Positions 43,022 through 51,510 of a stretch of 64,000 nucleotides of DNA are shown here, in pieces (positions within the stretch are counted from its first letter, which is position 1; each line of letters begins with the position of its first letter). The stretch spans positions 1,240,001 to 1,304,000 of the forward strand of contig NZ_JAIHLP010000002.1 of assembly GCF_020009625.1 (NCBI RefSeq), given 5' to 3'. The position numbers were made by a program, and so were the translations under genes. The DNA is from Leifsonia poae (GTDB lineage Bacteria; Actinomycetota; Actinomycetes; Actinomycetales; Microbacteriaceae). Under the pieces are notes generated by a model. The model did not search any database. It was given only the letters and a program-made list of their open reading frames with translations, and was not told the DNA's origin.

Positions 43022-43672
43022 ATGAGGGTGCTCCAGACGATGCGTCACAGCGTCGGAACGTTGTTCCGGGCGCGTCTCGACGTTCCCGTCACGGCGCCGG
43101 TCATCGAAACGCCCCGACTGCTCCTCCGCCCCTACTGCATGACGGATGCGCGTTCCTGGCTGCGCATCGAGAAGGACCCGACGATCGCCTCGAGTCTGCA
43201 CTGGCCGCACCGGGATGCGCACCAGGCGCTCGAACATCTGCGGGACCGCACCCACCACACCACCGTTGCCCACGTCGACGACTTCCTCGTCTTGGCGATG
43301 GAACTCGATGGCGCCGTGATCGGCGACGTCTCCATGCACCTCCGCGACGCAGCCCCCGACACCCGGGGCGTCGAGGCCGGCTGGCTCCAACTCGCCGACT
43401 ACCGGGGCCGCGGCTACGCCACCGAAGCCGTCGCCGCCCTCCTCGAGTTCGCCTTCGACACCGTTCACGCCCACTGGGTTTCCGCCGTCATCGACAAGCA
43501 GAACCTGCGTTCGAGGTCGCTGGCACAACGCCTCGGCTTCCACGCCGAAGCGGAGTCGGCCGGCCAGGTCACCTTTCTGCGCACCGACCCGGTGGTATCG
43601 GCGGGCTCGCATTCGAGCGCCGCCGGGCACACCGTCGCGCGTTCCTCTGGGCGCAGCGTGGGACGGACCTGA
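43022..43672 (+). CDS. GNAT acetyltransferase, RimJ/RimL type
   Basis: A 216-residue protein with the Acetyltransf_3 fold. It has ETPRLLLRPYCMTDARSWLRI near the start, AVIGDVSMHLRD, and the acetyl-CoA binding stretch AGWLQLADYRGRGYATEAVAALLEFAFD with the R/Q-x-x-G-x-A motif, followed by HWVSAVIDKQNLRSRSLAQRLGFHAEAE. The N-terminal 28 residues precede the fold; the ATG at 43022 could be replaced by a start nearer to the domain. Targets may be ribosomal protein termini, antibiotics or small amines. Confidence 0.88.
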   Translation: MRVLQTMRHSVGTLFRARLDVPVTAPVIETPRLLLRPYCMTDARSWLRIEKDPTIASSLHWPHRDAHQALEHLRDRTHHTTVAHVDDFLVLAMELDGAVIGDVSMHLRDAAPDTRGVEAGWLQLADYRGRGYATEAVAALLEFAFDTVHAHWVSAVIDKQNLRSRSLAQRLGFHAEAESAGQVTFLRTDPVVSAGSHSSAAGHTVARSSGRSVGRT

Positions 43673-43716
43673 CGCACTGAGGCCGCGCCGCGCGAATCAC
43701 TTGCACGACCTCCGTC

Positions 43717-44031
43717 TTACGACGGAATGAATCGCGCGGCCAGCGCCGCGGCCGCGCCGTCGACGTCGCCACGAACCTCCACGTCGGCGACGACCGGCTG
43801 CACCAATCCGACCTGTTTGAGCACCCCATCGACCAGCTTTGTCTGATCCCGACCTCGCACGACCAGCTTCTCCACCCGAGGCCGCAGCAAGCCGCCTTCG
43901 ACCTGGAGCCGTGGTCGCCCCTTGTATCGCTTCGCATCGATCACCCAGACCCCGAACGGCCCGACGCCGCTCATACTCCCGCCGCGCCGACGACCCGGCA
44001 CCACTCCACCCGTCAGACACAGCGAAACCAC
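43717..44031 (-). pseudogene. NERD (nuclease-related) domain remnant
   Basis: A 104-residue frame whose central part VGPFGVWVIDAKRYKGRPRLQVEGGLLRPRVEKLVVRGRDQTKLVDGVLKQVGLVQPVVADVEVRG is a clear match to NERD proteins (conserved DAKRYKG with the Asp and Lys of the nuclease core). The N-terminal third expected before VGP is reduced to about 22 residues with decayed wording, and after VADVEVRG the frame jumps to an end-like ALAARFIPS, as if about 40 residues had been deleted. It is flanked by about 300 bp upstream (44032-44339) with no supported coding sequence. Probably a degraded gene. Confidence 0.65.
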
Positions 44032-44339
44032 CGCGCCGTGTGCGCCGGCGCTCTCTCACGACGTGGGGACATGGCCCGACGGTACTGCGAATGCGTCGCG
44101 CACCGCGTACCCGCATTGTGGGGGGGTGGCGGCGGATCATAGCCGCGACGCGTTCCCATTGTGTGTTCACGCCATGTCATGTCAGACGGTTCATGTCGGA
44201 TCCGTCGATCCGGGGGCGAGCGTCATACGCTATGACGCGTGGGGAGGACGATCCGAGATCGGGTGCCGCTTCGACCGCGGTGGGCCGCGGACGCTGCGTT
44301 CGTCGACGAGTCTCAGCGCGCCGCCAGGGCGGAGACGTC
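44032..44339. other. Non-coding stretch upstream of YcaQ-like gene
   Basis: About 308 bp between the NERD remnant and the AlkZ/YcaQ-like start. Several frames are open but none has a recognisable domain or coherent start. A GTGGGGGGGTGGC run (around 44119) is of low complexity. The sequence may be the decayed 5' end of the NERD gene and the promoter of the following gene. Confidence 0.5.
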
Positions 44340-45416
44340 ATGACGCACCAGCTCACCCGCGACCAGGCCCGACTCATCGCGGTGCAGGCACAACTCCTGG
44401 ACGCGCGCCGCCCCGACGATGTCGTCGGGATCGCTGAGCAGCTCGGGGCCATCAAGATCGACCCGACGGCCACGATCGCGCCGGCGGAGCACACCATCCT
44501 GTGGTCGCGGATCGGCTCGACGTACGACAGGGGGCAGCTGCCGAAGGCCGTCGAGTCGGACCGGCTGCTGTTCGAGTTCGACGGAGCTTTCCGTCCCGTG
44601 AGCCTGCTGCCGTTGATGTTGCCGGCTATGCGGCGCTGGCCGCGCAGGGAAAGCAGCAGGCAGTGGCTGGAGGCGAACGACCGTTTCCGAATCGAGGTCC
44701 TTGCGCGGCTACGGGCCGAAGGGCCGCTCCTGGCCAGCGAGATCCCCGACACCGCCGACGTGGCCCGGCCGCCGGATGGCTGGTCGGGGCCCAACCAGGT
44801 CGCGCACATGCTCGACTTCCTCCAGCGCCAAGGGAAGGTCGCCATCGTCGGGCGCGATGGACGCCATCGTCGGTGGGATCTGGCCGAGCGCGTGTATCCG
44901 CACGATCTGCCAGAGTACGAGGCCGACGAGGCAGAACGGTTGCTGAACGAGCGAAGGCTCCAGGCGGCCGGTATCGCTAAACAGCGATCACCGTGGACTC
45001 CGGTCGGGGATGCTGGCGAGCCGGCGACCGTCGAAGGGATGCGGCAGAAGTATCGCGTCGACCCCCAGGCGCTCACCGCGCTCGAGAACGATGAGGGCGG
45101 CCGGGTCGCATTCCTCAGCCCGTATGACGGGATGCTCTTCGATCGTCCCCGACTGCGCGAACTCTTCGAGTTCGAGTATGTGCTCGAACAGTTCAAGCCG
45201 AAGCCGCAACGGACGTTCGGGTACTTCGCCCATCCGATCCTGATGGGCGACCGATTCATGGGCATGCTCGACGCCGAGGTCGACAGCGAGCGCGAAGAAC
45301 TGACGGTCACCGCGGTTCACGAGTTCGTGCCCTTCGACGAGGTCGAGCACGACATCGTCAACGCGGAGATCGCGGACCTCGGCCGGTGGCTGGGCGTCGA
45401 CGTGCCCGAGTGGTGA
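44340..45416 (+). CDS. AlkZ/YcaQ-like winged-helix DNA glycosylase family protein
   Basis: A 358-residue protein from ATG 44340, with GGCGGAG seven bases upstream. It matches the HTH_42 (winged-helix DNA-binding) family: RDQARLIAVQAQLLDARRPDDVVGIAEQLGAIKIDPTA at the start, WLEANDRFRIEVLARLRAEGPLLASEIPD in the wing region, and RVAFLSPYDGMLFDRPRLRELFEFEYVLEQF late, the stretch that in YcaQ carries the catalytic region. The QxQ loop appears as AVQAQLL. Relatives unhook DNA interstrand crosslinks or excise alkylated bases. It stands alone. Confidence 0.85.
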   Translation: MTHQLTRDQARLIAVQAQLLDARRPDDVVGIAEQLGAIKIDPTATIAPAEHTILWSRIGSTYDRGQLPKAVESDRLLFEFDGAFRPVSLLPLMLPAMRRWPRRESSRQWLEANDRFRIEVLARLRAEGPLLASEIPDTADVARPPDGWSGPNQVAHMLDFLQRQGKVAIVGRDGRHRRWDLAERVYPHDLPEYEADEAERLLNERRLQAAGIAKQRSPWTPVGDAGEPATVEGMRQKYRVDPQALTALENDEGGRVAFLSPYDGMLFDRPRLRELFEFEYVLEQFKPKPQRTFGYFAHPILMGDRFMGMLDAEVDSEREELTVTAVHEFVPFDEVEHDIVNAEIADLGRWLGVDVPEW

Positions 45417-45513
45417 AACTGAGGGATGCGGGGCAAAGCCACCGTGCTGCTCGGCGTGGCCCGCGGCCTCCTCGTGGCCGCTCAACTGCCGGAACACGAA
45501 TGACGCGTAAGGG

Positions 45514-45858
45514 TTAGCGGCCCTGACGCTTCTTGAACGGCTTCGGCTGCCCCTTCACGGCCGGCGCGCGACCCTTGCCTTTCGAGGCTTTGGCTTTGCC
45601 GCCGGCGGGACTGACGGGTTTCTCCACAGGGGGTGCCGCGGCGATCTCCTCCCGTGCCGTGGCCAGAAAGAGCACCCCGGCCTCGGTCAGCTGGGTCCTC
45701 GCGCTGTTTCGGACGAAGAGCGGTGACCCCACCTCATCTTCGAGCTTCGCAATCGACGAGTAGAGCGCGGAGAGAGAGATGCCGAGTCCCTGGGCTGCAC
45801 GCGGAAAATGCAACTCCTCGGCGACGGCGACGAACCGAACAAGCAGGGTGATGTTCAC
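45514..45858 (-). CDS. HTH-only LysR-type protein with lysine-rich tail
   Basis: A 114-residue protein whose first 65 residues are a full LysR HTH (LVRFVAVAEELHFPRAAQGLGISLSALYSSIAKLEDEVGSPLFVRNSARTQLTEAG). No effector-binding domain follows; instead there is a basic Pro/Lys/Arg tail (PVSPAGGKAKASKGKGRAPAVKGQPKPFKKRQGR). The frame has a normal start and its stop is at 45514, with no LysR effector sequence in the other frames nearby. The tail could bind DNA or RNA nonspecifically. I recall similar short LysR proteins in Microbacteriaceae, but cannot check this. Confidence 0.8.
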   Translation of the reverse strand: MNITLLVRFVAVAEELHFPRAAQGLGISLSALYSSIAKLEDEVGSPLFVRNSARTQLTEAGVLFLATAREEIAAAPPVEKPVSPAGGKAKASKGKGRAPAVKGQPKPFKKRQGR

Positions 45859-45981
45859 AGACGCCCTTCTTCGATCATGAGCTGGGCTGTCCGAGGCTCG
45901 GCGAATAATCGAGCGGTGAGCGACAGCCCCGCAAAGGCTTCAGCCTACCGTGATGCCCTCACCCCTGGGCGTCCTCGACCG

Positions 45982-46500
45982 CTACATCATCGACATCAGG
46001 AGCACGCCCGCGACCATCCCAGAGACCTCGCCGATCGCGAGCATCCTGCGACGACGTCGGCCTGGCTGAACGGGAGTACCTGCGTCTGCCCTCGACATCG
46101 CGACCAGGAGCCAGGCGCTGTACGCGAGGAATCCGGCGACGAACGCCACCACGATCGCGATCAGCGAGACGCCATGGTGGGCGTGCGCGACCCCTGGCTG
46201 TGGTGTCCTCATGCTCAGCGAGTGAGCGACGAGCGCCGCCATCGTCACGCCGCCGAGGGCGCGATGGAGACTCATCGGCGAGACGCGTCCCGCCCGCCGG
46301 TGCAGCGCGAACGCGGCCGAAGCCAGCGACAGCGCGATAGCGATCATGCCGACGCCGGGCGCGACCGACGCCAGCACGCAGCCGAGCATGGCGAGCACCA
46401 TCAGCGCCGCGGCCGACCACACCCGCCAGGGGCGCGCCGAGCCGAGCAGGCAGCATGCCGACAGCGTGGAGGCGCCGAGTGCGCCGATGTCGAACGCCAT
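45982..46500 (-). CDS. Membrane protein of unknown function, downstream of amine oxidase
   Basis: A 172-residue protein with about five hydrophobic segments (LGASTLSACCLLGS, VWSAAALMVLAMLGCVLA, GVGMIAIALSLASAAFAL, ISLIAIVVAFVAGFLAYSAWLLVAM, and a last helix MLAIGEVSGMVAGVLLMSMM). His-rich loops (MSLHRALGG, AHSLSM, VAHAHHG) could bind metal. It starts 36 bases after the copper amine oxidase stop, in the same direction, and so is probably cotranscribed. A role in copper delivery is possible but is inference only. Confidence 0.7.
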   Translation of the reverse strand: MAFDIGALGASTLSACCLLGSARPWRVWSAAALMVLAMLGCVLASVAPGVGMIAIALSLASAAFALHRRAGRVSPMSLHRALGGVTMAALVAHSLSMRTPQPGVAHAHHGVSLIAIVVAFVAGFLAYSAWLLVAMSRADAGTPVQPGRRRRRMLAIGEVSGMVAGVLLMSMM

Positions 46501-46536
46501 CTCCGAGCCTCCCTCGTCTTCAGCGCGCGGGGTGGT

Positions 46537-48504
46537 TCAGCTGCCGCACTGGCAGTCGGCGCCGCACGACGCAGCAGTGGATGCGGGGCACGCCGATGCC
46601 GACCGCGGAACGTCCAGAGTGGGGTTGCGGTCGAAGAAGCCGTACGGCTTCAGAGAGAAGCCCGCGTAGTCGACCGGCATGATCGGCCAGTCCTCCAGCC
46701 GAGGGAAGTGCGTCAGCCCGAAGGTGTGCCACACGACGATGTCCTCCCCGTCGATCGGGCGGTCCTGCGCGATGTACGCCGGCAGCCCGGCGCCGCCAGG
46801 GTGCAGGTTGACCGCGTAGCCGGCTGCCCACAGCTCCGACGGCTCGTACTTCGTCACCCACAAGTGGTGAGCGGCGAAGCCGGCGCGTTTGCGCTGGTGC
46901 GCCCCCTCCGCACTGAACAGTGCCGGTCCGGACTCCGGGTGCAGCACGTAGCTGGTGGGACGCCCGACCCGGTTGGTGCGCGAGGCACTGCTGATGCTCC
47001 AGACGCGGCCGACCCGACCGTCGGCGTCGCGCACCGCTCCGGATTCGGTCCCGAGCCTGGTGATCGTGCGGCCGATGGCGCTCCCCCACGGATTCGCCTC
47101 CGAGATGGGCACGCGGGTGACGTCGATCTCGTCCACCGCGTTCTCGACGCCGTCGACGGTCATGTCGAGGCGCGCACAGAACATGTGCTGGTGCACAGGC
47201 GCGCCGAGACCCGGCGCGAGCGGGGTGGAGTACGGGTCGTCTCCGCCGTCGTGGGCGCCGGTGAAGACGACCCCGGTGGCTTTGGCCTCCACCTCGAAGG
47301 TCCCGTCCAGGTAGAAGTAGAAGTAGAACCCGTAGTCGTAGTTTCCGACCGTCGTGAAGAACGACACGACCAGTCGGCGCTGGCGGCGCGCCTCCGAGGT
47401 GTGGGTGAACTCGTCGGTGTGCTTCCAGAGAATCCCGTAGTCCTCCTCGTGGATGCAGATCGCGTTGGCGATCGTGCGCGGACGGCCGAAGTCGTCGGCC
47501 ACCACGGCATCGAGGTAGAAGATCTCGCCCAGGCAGTCGCAGCCAAGCTCGAGGGAGTTCGCGAGTCGGCCGAACTGGTACTCGCCGGCGTCGTAGTAGT
47601 TCTGCCAACCGTGGATCGGTGTGGGGTCGGCGTAGTTGACGACCATCTCCGAGATGGATGCCCTGTACAGGATCGGCCGGCGTTCCTGCTGGTAGCTGAA
47701 TGCCACGTCGTGAAGCGTCACTCCCTCACGGCCATTGAAGCCGACGCGCAGGTCCCAGTTCTCCCAGCGCAGCACGCCGTCGTCGTATGTGAAGCTGACG
47801 CCCTCCGGCTGGGTGATGGAGATGGGCTTCAATGATGTGCGCAGCGGGCCGGTGATCTCCGGGTCGAGGTAGTCGCCTGACTCCATCGGAACAGTGTCGA
47901 CCGGCGTCTCGACCAGGCGGATCACCGAGCGCGAGAGCGTGTCGACGTGAGCGACCACGCCGTCGATCGGGTGCGCCCACGGGAGGTCGGCCTCGTCGGC
48001 CTGGTAGAAGGCGAGCACACGGAACATCCTGCGACCCTCCTCGTCGTCGTAGTCGAAGTGGCCGGCGGTGAGAGGGCAGGTGCGCACCTTCGTGATGTCG
48101 TGGATGCCGCGCGTGGCGAGCGCCGCAACCCAGCCTGCGTCGGCCTTGACGATCTCGTCGACGAGCGCGAACTCCTCATCGAGCACCGGGGCGGTTCCCT
48201 CGGTCACCCGGTCCAGTTCTCGGGCACTGACGACGACGCCGTCCGTCACGTCCGTGACGACCTGCGTGACCGCGCCGGAGGAGAAGTCGAGCAGCAGCGC
48301 CTCCACGTGGCGGTGCAGCCTGGCGGCACGCTCGGGATCGAGCACGTCGCGCTTGTGGGGCTCGTGCAGCAACACGTAGGTGAACCGCGTGTGCTCGGTG
48401 ACCAGGCCGGCCGCGGTGAGGACCTCGCGGGCACGGTCGATCTCGGCGCCCGTGAGCGCGGCGAGCGGGTGGATGGTCGTCGTGGTGGGAATCGTCAGGG
48501 ACAT
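46537..48504 (-). CDS. Primary amine oxidase, copper/topaquinone type
   Basis: A 655-residue copper amine oxidase from ATG 48504 (AAAGGAG upstream). The topaquinone precursor is Tyr389 in GNYDYGF (NYDY motif), the catalytic base is Asp305 in YYDAGEYQFG, and the copper ligands are His438 and His440 in HQHMFC plus a later His, probably in AAHHLWVTKYEPSEL. The N2/N3 domains precede the catalytic sandwich. It oxidises a primary amine to an aldehyde, NH3 and H2O2. The C-terminus SACPASTAASCGADCQCGS has four cysteines in 19 residues, unusual for the family. Divergent TetR and the nearby aldehyde dehydrogenase support a role in amine catabolism. Confidence 0.95.
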   Translation of the reverse strand: MSLTIPTTTTIHPLAALTGAEIDRAREVLTAAGLVTEHTRFTYVLLHEPHKRDVLDPERAARLHRHVEALLLDFSSGAVTQVVTDVTDGVVVSARELDRVTEGTAPVLDEEFALVDEIVKADAGWVAALATRGIHDITKVRTCPLTAGHFDYDDEEGRRMFRVLAFYQADEADLPWAHPIDGVVAHVDTLSRSVIRLVETPVDTVPMESGDYLDPEITGPLRTSLKPISITQPEGVSFTYDDGVLRWENWDLRVGFNGREGVTLHDVAFSYQQERRPILYRASISEMVVNYADPTPIHGWQNYYDAGEYQFGRLANSLELGCDCLGEIFYLDAVVADDFGRPRTIANAICIHEEDYGILWKHTDEFTHTSEARRQRRLVVSFFTTVGNYDYGFYFYFYLDGTFEVEAKATGVVFTGAHDGGDDPYSTPLAPGLGAPVHQHMFCARLDMTVDGVENAVDEIDVTRVPISEANPWGSAIGRTITRLGTESGAVRDADGRVGRVWSISSASRTNRVGRPTSYVLHPESGPALFSAEGAHQRKRAGFAAHHLWVTKYEPSELWAAGYAVNLHPGGAGLPAYIAQDRPIDGEDIVVWHTFGLTHFPRLEDWPIMPVDYAGFSLKPYGFFDRNPTLDVPRSASACPASTAASCGADCQCGS

Positions 48505-48538
48505 TCCAGAACTCCTTTGTCGGTACTCCCGATTATTA

Positions 48539-48554
48539 TTGACTTTAGCGTCAA
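48539..48554. promoter_or_regulatory. Candidate TetR operator/promoter
   Basis: TTGAC-TTTAGC-GTCAA (48539-48554) in the divergent spacer between the amine oxidase and TetR genes, about 34 bp from the amine oxidase start. The complementary strand contains TTGACG, a possible -35 box for amine oxidase. Confidence 0.5.
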
Positions 48555-48605
48555 AATCACGAGGGTGGAAGAGCGAAAACGAAATCGTCGGGCAAGATGG
48601 GGAGC

Positions 48606-49238
48606 GTGCCGAAGATCGTCGACCACGACCAGCGCCGCCGCGACATCGTCGAGGCCTACTTGCGCGTGCTTGCGCGTTCCGGGGTCGCCGGCACGCACGG
48701 ACGGTCGGTCGCGGCCGAGCTCGGGGTCGTGCCCGGCACCCTCTGGCACTACTTCGACTCCGTCGAACAGATCGCGGAGGCCGCAGCCAGGCGGGGGGTC
48801 GAGCGTACGCTCGCGCGCATCCAGGAGCGATCGGGCGAGCTGCGCGGGCTCGCCGCGCTCCTCGCGATCGCCGAGGAGATCCTCCCCACCACCGATGTCA
48901 CCCGCGAGGAGGCGCGGGTCGTCGTCGCCTTCTGGGGTCAGGTGCTGCCAGACGCCGACACCCGCTCAGCATTCGGCCGGCCGCGGGAGTTCACCGACCG
49001 CACCCGAACCGCGCTGGCCGAGGCCGTGACCGACGGTGATCTCGTCTCCGGAACCCCACTCGAGCCACTGGTGCGCCTGCTCGACTCCGTCTACGCCGGA
49101 GAACAGGTCATCTGGGCGGCCGAGTCCGTCGACGACGATCCCAGCCAAGCCAGGCGGTCCTTCGCCACCGCGGTCGCCCCGTGGCTCGCCGACACGGCCT
49201 CCCCCGCTGCGTCCACCCTTCGCACCTGGACCAGCTGA
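48606..49238 (+). CDS. TetR-family regulator of the amine oxidase region
   Basis: A 210-residue protein from GTG 48606 (PKIVDHDQRRRDIVEAYLRVLARSG); ATG 48597 would add three residues. The HTH covers about residues 8-53, with VVPGTLWHYFDSVEQIAEAA as recognition helix. PKIVDHDxRR is the usual N-terminus of BetI-like TetR proteins. The C-terminal helical domain binds an unknown effector. It is divergent from the amine oxidase gene and converges on the M20 peptidase operon. Self-regulation and control of the amine oxidase operon are likely. Confidence 0.87.
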   Translation: MPKIVDHDQRRRDIVEAYLRVLARSGVAGTHGRSVAAELGVVPGTLWHYFDSVEQIAEAAARRGVERTLARIQERSGELRGLAALLAIAEEILPTTDVTREEARVVVAFWGQVLPDADTRSAFGRPREFTDRTRTALAEAVTDGDLVSGTPLEPLVRLLDSVYAGEQVIWAAESVDDDPSQARRSFATAVAPWLADTASPAASTLRTWTS

Positions 49239-49275
49239 GCGGGTCCGAGCACGTCGCACGTGGTGCGGGTGGCGC

Positions 49276-50412
49276 TCAGGACGCCGCCCGCACGACGTCC
49301 ACCACGGTCTGTGCGAGCGCCACGGCGGCATCCCGCAGCGCTTTCTCCGCCACCGGCCCGACGCATGCCGCGGCGAACTCCGGCTGGTGGTTGGTCGCGG
49401 GCAGGCTGCCGACGCCGACATACGGGTGGATGGCCGGGACGATCTGCGAGACATTGCCCATATCGGTCGACGCCCGGTTCATCGTCCCGGTGCCAGAGGT
49501 GTCGAACACCCTCCCCAGCGCGGTGGCGTTCGCGCGGTAGTGGCCGAGCGCCCGCTCGTCGGTGCGGAACTCGGAGTACCGTTTGCTCTCCGGCGTGTTG
49601 GTGAGCGTGGTCCCCGAGGCGAGCGCGCCCGCTTCGAAGCAGCGGTTCACCCTCTGCTCGATGTGCTCCAGTTCCGCCAGGGTCTCGGCGCGCACGTACC
49701 AGCGGCCCTCCGTGCGGTTCGGAATGGCGTTGGGCGCCTGGCCGCCGACGGTCTGGATGCCGTGGACGCGCGCCGAGTGCGGCAGCTGCTGGCGCAGGAG
49801 GCCGATGGCGACCTGCGCCACGACGAACGCGTCGTTGGCGTTGACGCCCTGCTCCGGGTACGCGCCGGCGTGGGCCGCTTTGCCGTCGTACTGCACGTGC
49901 GAGTGTGCAACGGCGAATGGCCGCGCCTCCGCGACGTCCACCGGCCCCGGATGCGCCATGACGGCCAGGTCGAGGCCGGCGAAGGCTCCGCGGTCGAGCA
50001 GCTCGATCTTTCCGCCACCGCCCTCTTCGGCCGGGGTGCCGTACACCTCAACCGTGATACCGAGCTCGTCGGCGAGCGGCGCGAGCGCGGCGGCGACGCC
50101 GACGGCGATGGCGGCGATGAGGTTGTGACCGCAGGCGTGACCGAGCCCGGGGAGCGCGTCGTACTCGGCGCAGATTCCGATGCGCACCGCACCGGTGCCA
50201 GCCGTCGCGAGGAACGCGGTCTCCAGCCCGAGATAGGCGGGCGTCACCGCGAAACCACGGGATTCGAGCTCATCGCAGAGTCGGGCGCTGGCGCGGTGCT
50301 CGTTCCAGGCGGTCTCCGGGTCGGCGTGAAGCGCCTCGGAGAGGGCGATCAAGCGCGGCAGCTCCGCGTCGACCTGCTCGCGCACGCGCCGCTTCAGCGC
50401 CGCCTCACTCAT
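49276..50412 (-). CDS. M20-family amidohydrolase (hippurate/aminoacyl hydrolase-like)
   Basis: A 378-residue M20D peptidase-like protein from ATG 50412, which overlaps the preceding stop. The metal-binding motifs are CAEYDALPGLGHACGHNLI (Asp and His) and VEVYGTPAEEGGGGKIELLDRGAF (catalytic Glu-Glu). GHACGHN resembles AbgB/p-aminobenzoyl-glutamate hydrolase and hippurate hydrolase proteins. It hydrolyses the amide bond of an N-acyl amino acid or aryl amide. It is the last gene of the four-gene operon with monooxygenase, RidA and DUF1028. Confidence 0.9.
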   Translation of the reverse strand: MSEAALKRRVREQVDAELPRLIALSEALHADPETAWNEHRASARLCDELESRGFAVTPAYLGLETAFLATAGTGAVRIGICAEYDALPGLGHACGHNLIAAIAVGVAAALAPLADELGITVEVYGTPAEEGGGGKIELLDRGAFAGLDLAVMAHPGPVDVAEARPFAVAHSHVQYDGKAAHAGAYPEQGVNANDAFVVAQVAIGLLRQQLPHSARVHGIQTVGGQAPNAIPNRTEGRWYVRAETLAELEHIEQRVNRCFEAGALASGTTLTNTPESKRYSEFRTDERALGHYRANATALGRVFDTSGTGTMNRASTDMGNVSQIVPAIHPYVGVGSLPATNHQPEFAAACVGPVAEKALRDAAVALAQTVVDVVRAAS

Positions 50413-51076
50413 CGCCCCGCACACCGTAGCTCGGCGCCCCGGCAGGGGTGAGCCCGCGTGCCACGTACGCGTCGCGCTGCGGCAGCCAAGTCTCGACGAG
50501 GATCTCGTCCAGCAGCTCGACGGGATGGTCGGCCCAGTCGACGCGGAGGTCGGTGACCCGCCAGCCGGCGTCGCGCACGACCGCGACGCCGGCCGAGCGG
50601 ACGGGCCCCTCCTCGCCTCCGGCGGCGACGGCGGCCTTCAATGCGGACAGCAGTCTCACCTCCAGGTCGCCATCCGCCGCCTCGAACGCGTCCACCATGA
50701 GCTGCGGGAGGTCTGCCCTGGCGAGCAGGTTGCCCGCCGCGACGGCGTGCGCCGACTGCGCGTGGCCGTGCTCGCCGAGCACATGCGACCCCGAGTGGAT
50801 GGCGGAGCGGCCTGCGCGGTCGATCACCAACAGCTGCCGGTAGTCGATGTCCGGCGTGGAGTCCACGACCCACGCAAGCACCTCCGCCACCGGCCGTCCG
50901 TCGCGCAACCCGGCGAGGAGCTGCGGACCGAGCCGGGGATCGGTGACGTTCTGCGAGTGCGCCCCGCCGATACCCTCCGCGAGGTTGACGCAGCGCGCGG
51001 CGACTGCCGGCGATGAGGAGCAGATGGCAGAGCCGATGGCGCCGGTGTCGTCGACGGCGAGGATGGAGAAGGTCAT
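50405..51076 (-). CDS. DUF1028 family protein (Ntn-hydrolase-like)
   Basis: A 223-residue protein from ATG 51076; start and stop overlap both neighbours (ATGA with RidA, eight bases with M20). It begins MTFSILAVDDTGAIGSAICSSSPAVAARC, typical for DUF1028, a putative Ntn-hydrolase fold whose biochemical role is undefined. A central GGAHSQNVTDPRLG and a C-terminal WADHPVELLDEIL are also family features. In this operon it may process an amide or cyclic product formed by the monooxygenase or RidA. Confidence 0.88.
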   Translation of the reverse strand: MTFSILAVDDTGAIGSAICSSSPAVAARCVNLAEGIGGAHSQNVTDPRLGPQLLAGLRDGRPVAEVLAWVVDSTPDIDYRQLLVIDRAGRSAIHSGSHVLGEHGHAQSAHAVAAGNLLARADLPQLMVDAFEAADGDLEVRLLSALKAAVAAGGEEGPVRSAGVAVVRDAGWRVTDLRVDWADHPVELLDEILVETWLPQRDAYVARGLTPAGAPSYGVRGDE

Positions 51077-51510
51077 CGTCGCCCCTCCCCCGCCGCGTCC
51101 GTGCTGATGACAGCTGTCGCGTCGATCTCCACCAGCCACTCCGGCCGGGCGAGCGCCGAGACGACGATGCCTGTGGAGACGGGGAAGACGCCTTTCAGCC
51201 AGCGGCCGACGACGCGGTAGACCGTCTCGCGATACCGCGGGTCGACGAGGTAGATCACGACCTTGACGATGTCCTCGACGTTCGAACCCGCCTCCTCCAG
51301 CAGCATCGCGATGTTCGCCATCGCCTTCTCAGCCTGCGCCTCCACGTCGCCGATGCCGACGGACTCACGGGTCTCCAGGTCCTGGCCGATCTGGCCGCGC
51401 AGGTAGACGACCCCGTTCGCGACGACGGCCTGGCAGAGATCGTTGTCGAGGTTCTGCTCCGGGTATGTCTCTTTGGTGTTGAACGGCCGGATCCTGGTGT
51501 GCGTCGGCAT
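51073..51510 (-). CDS. ridA: RidA-family imine deaminase
   Basis: A 145-residue YjgF/YER057c/UK114 protein from ATG 51510, whose start overlaps the monooxygenase stop by one base (TGATG). The substrate Arg is in SALARPEWLVEIDATAVI, and the Glu of VEID follows it; the early VVANGVVYLRGQIG segment is the usual first strand. RidA trimers hydrolyse reactive enamines/imines to keto acids and ammonia. In this operon it can remove imines produced by amine oxidation. Confidence 0.92.
   Translation of the reverse strand: MPTHTRIRPFNTKETYPEQNLDNDLCQAVVANGVVYLRGQIGQDLETRESVGIGDVEAQAEKAMANIAMLLEEAGSNVEDIVKVVIYLVDPRYRETVYRVVGRWLKGVFPVSTGIVVSALARPEWLVEIDATAVISTDAAGEGRR

Noticed and set aside
45808..47835. 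A 675-codon + strand open frame opposite the amine oxidase.
   Set aside because: The minus strand has the copper amine oxidase active-site motifs. The + frame has no coherent start or family similarity.
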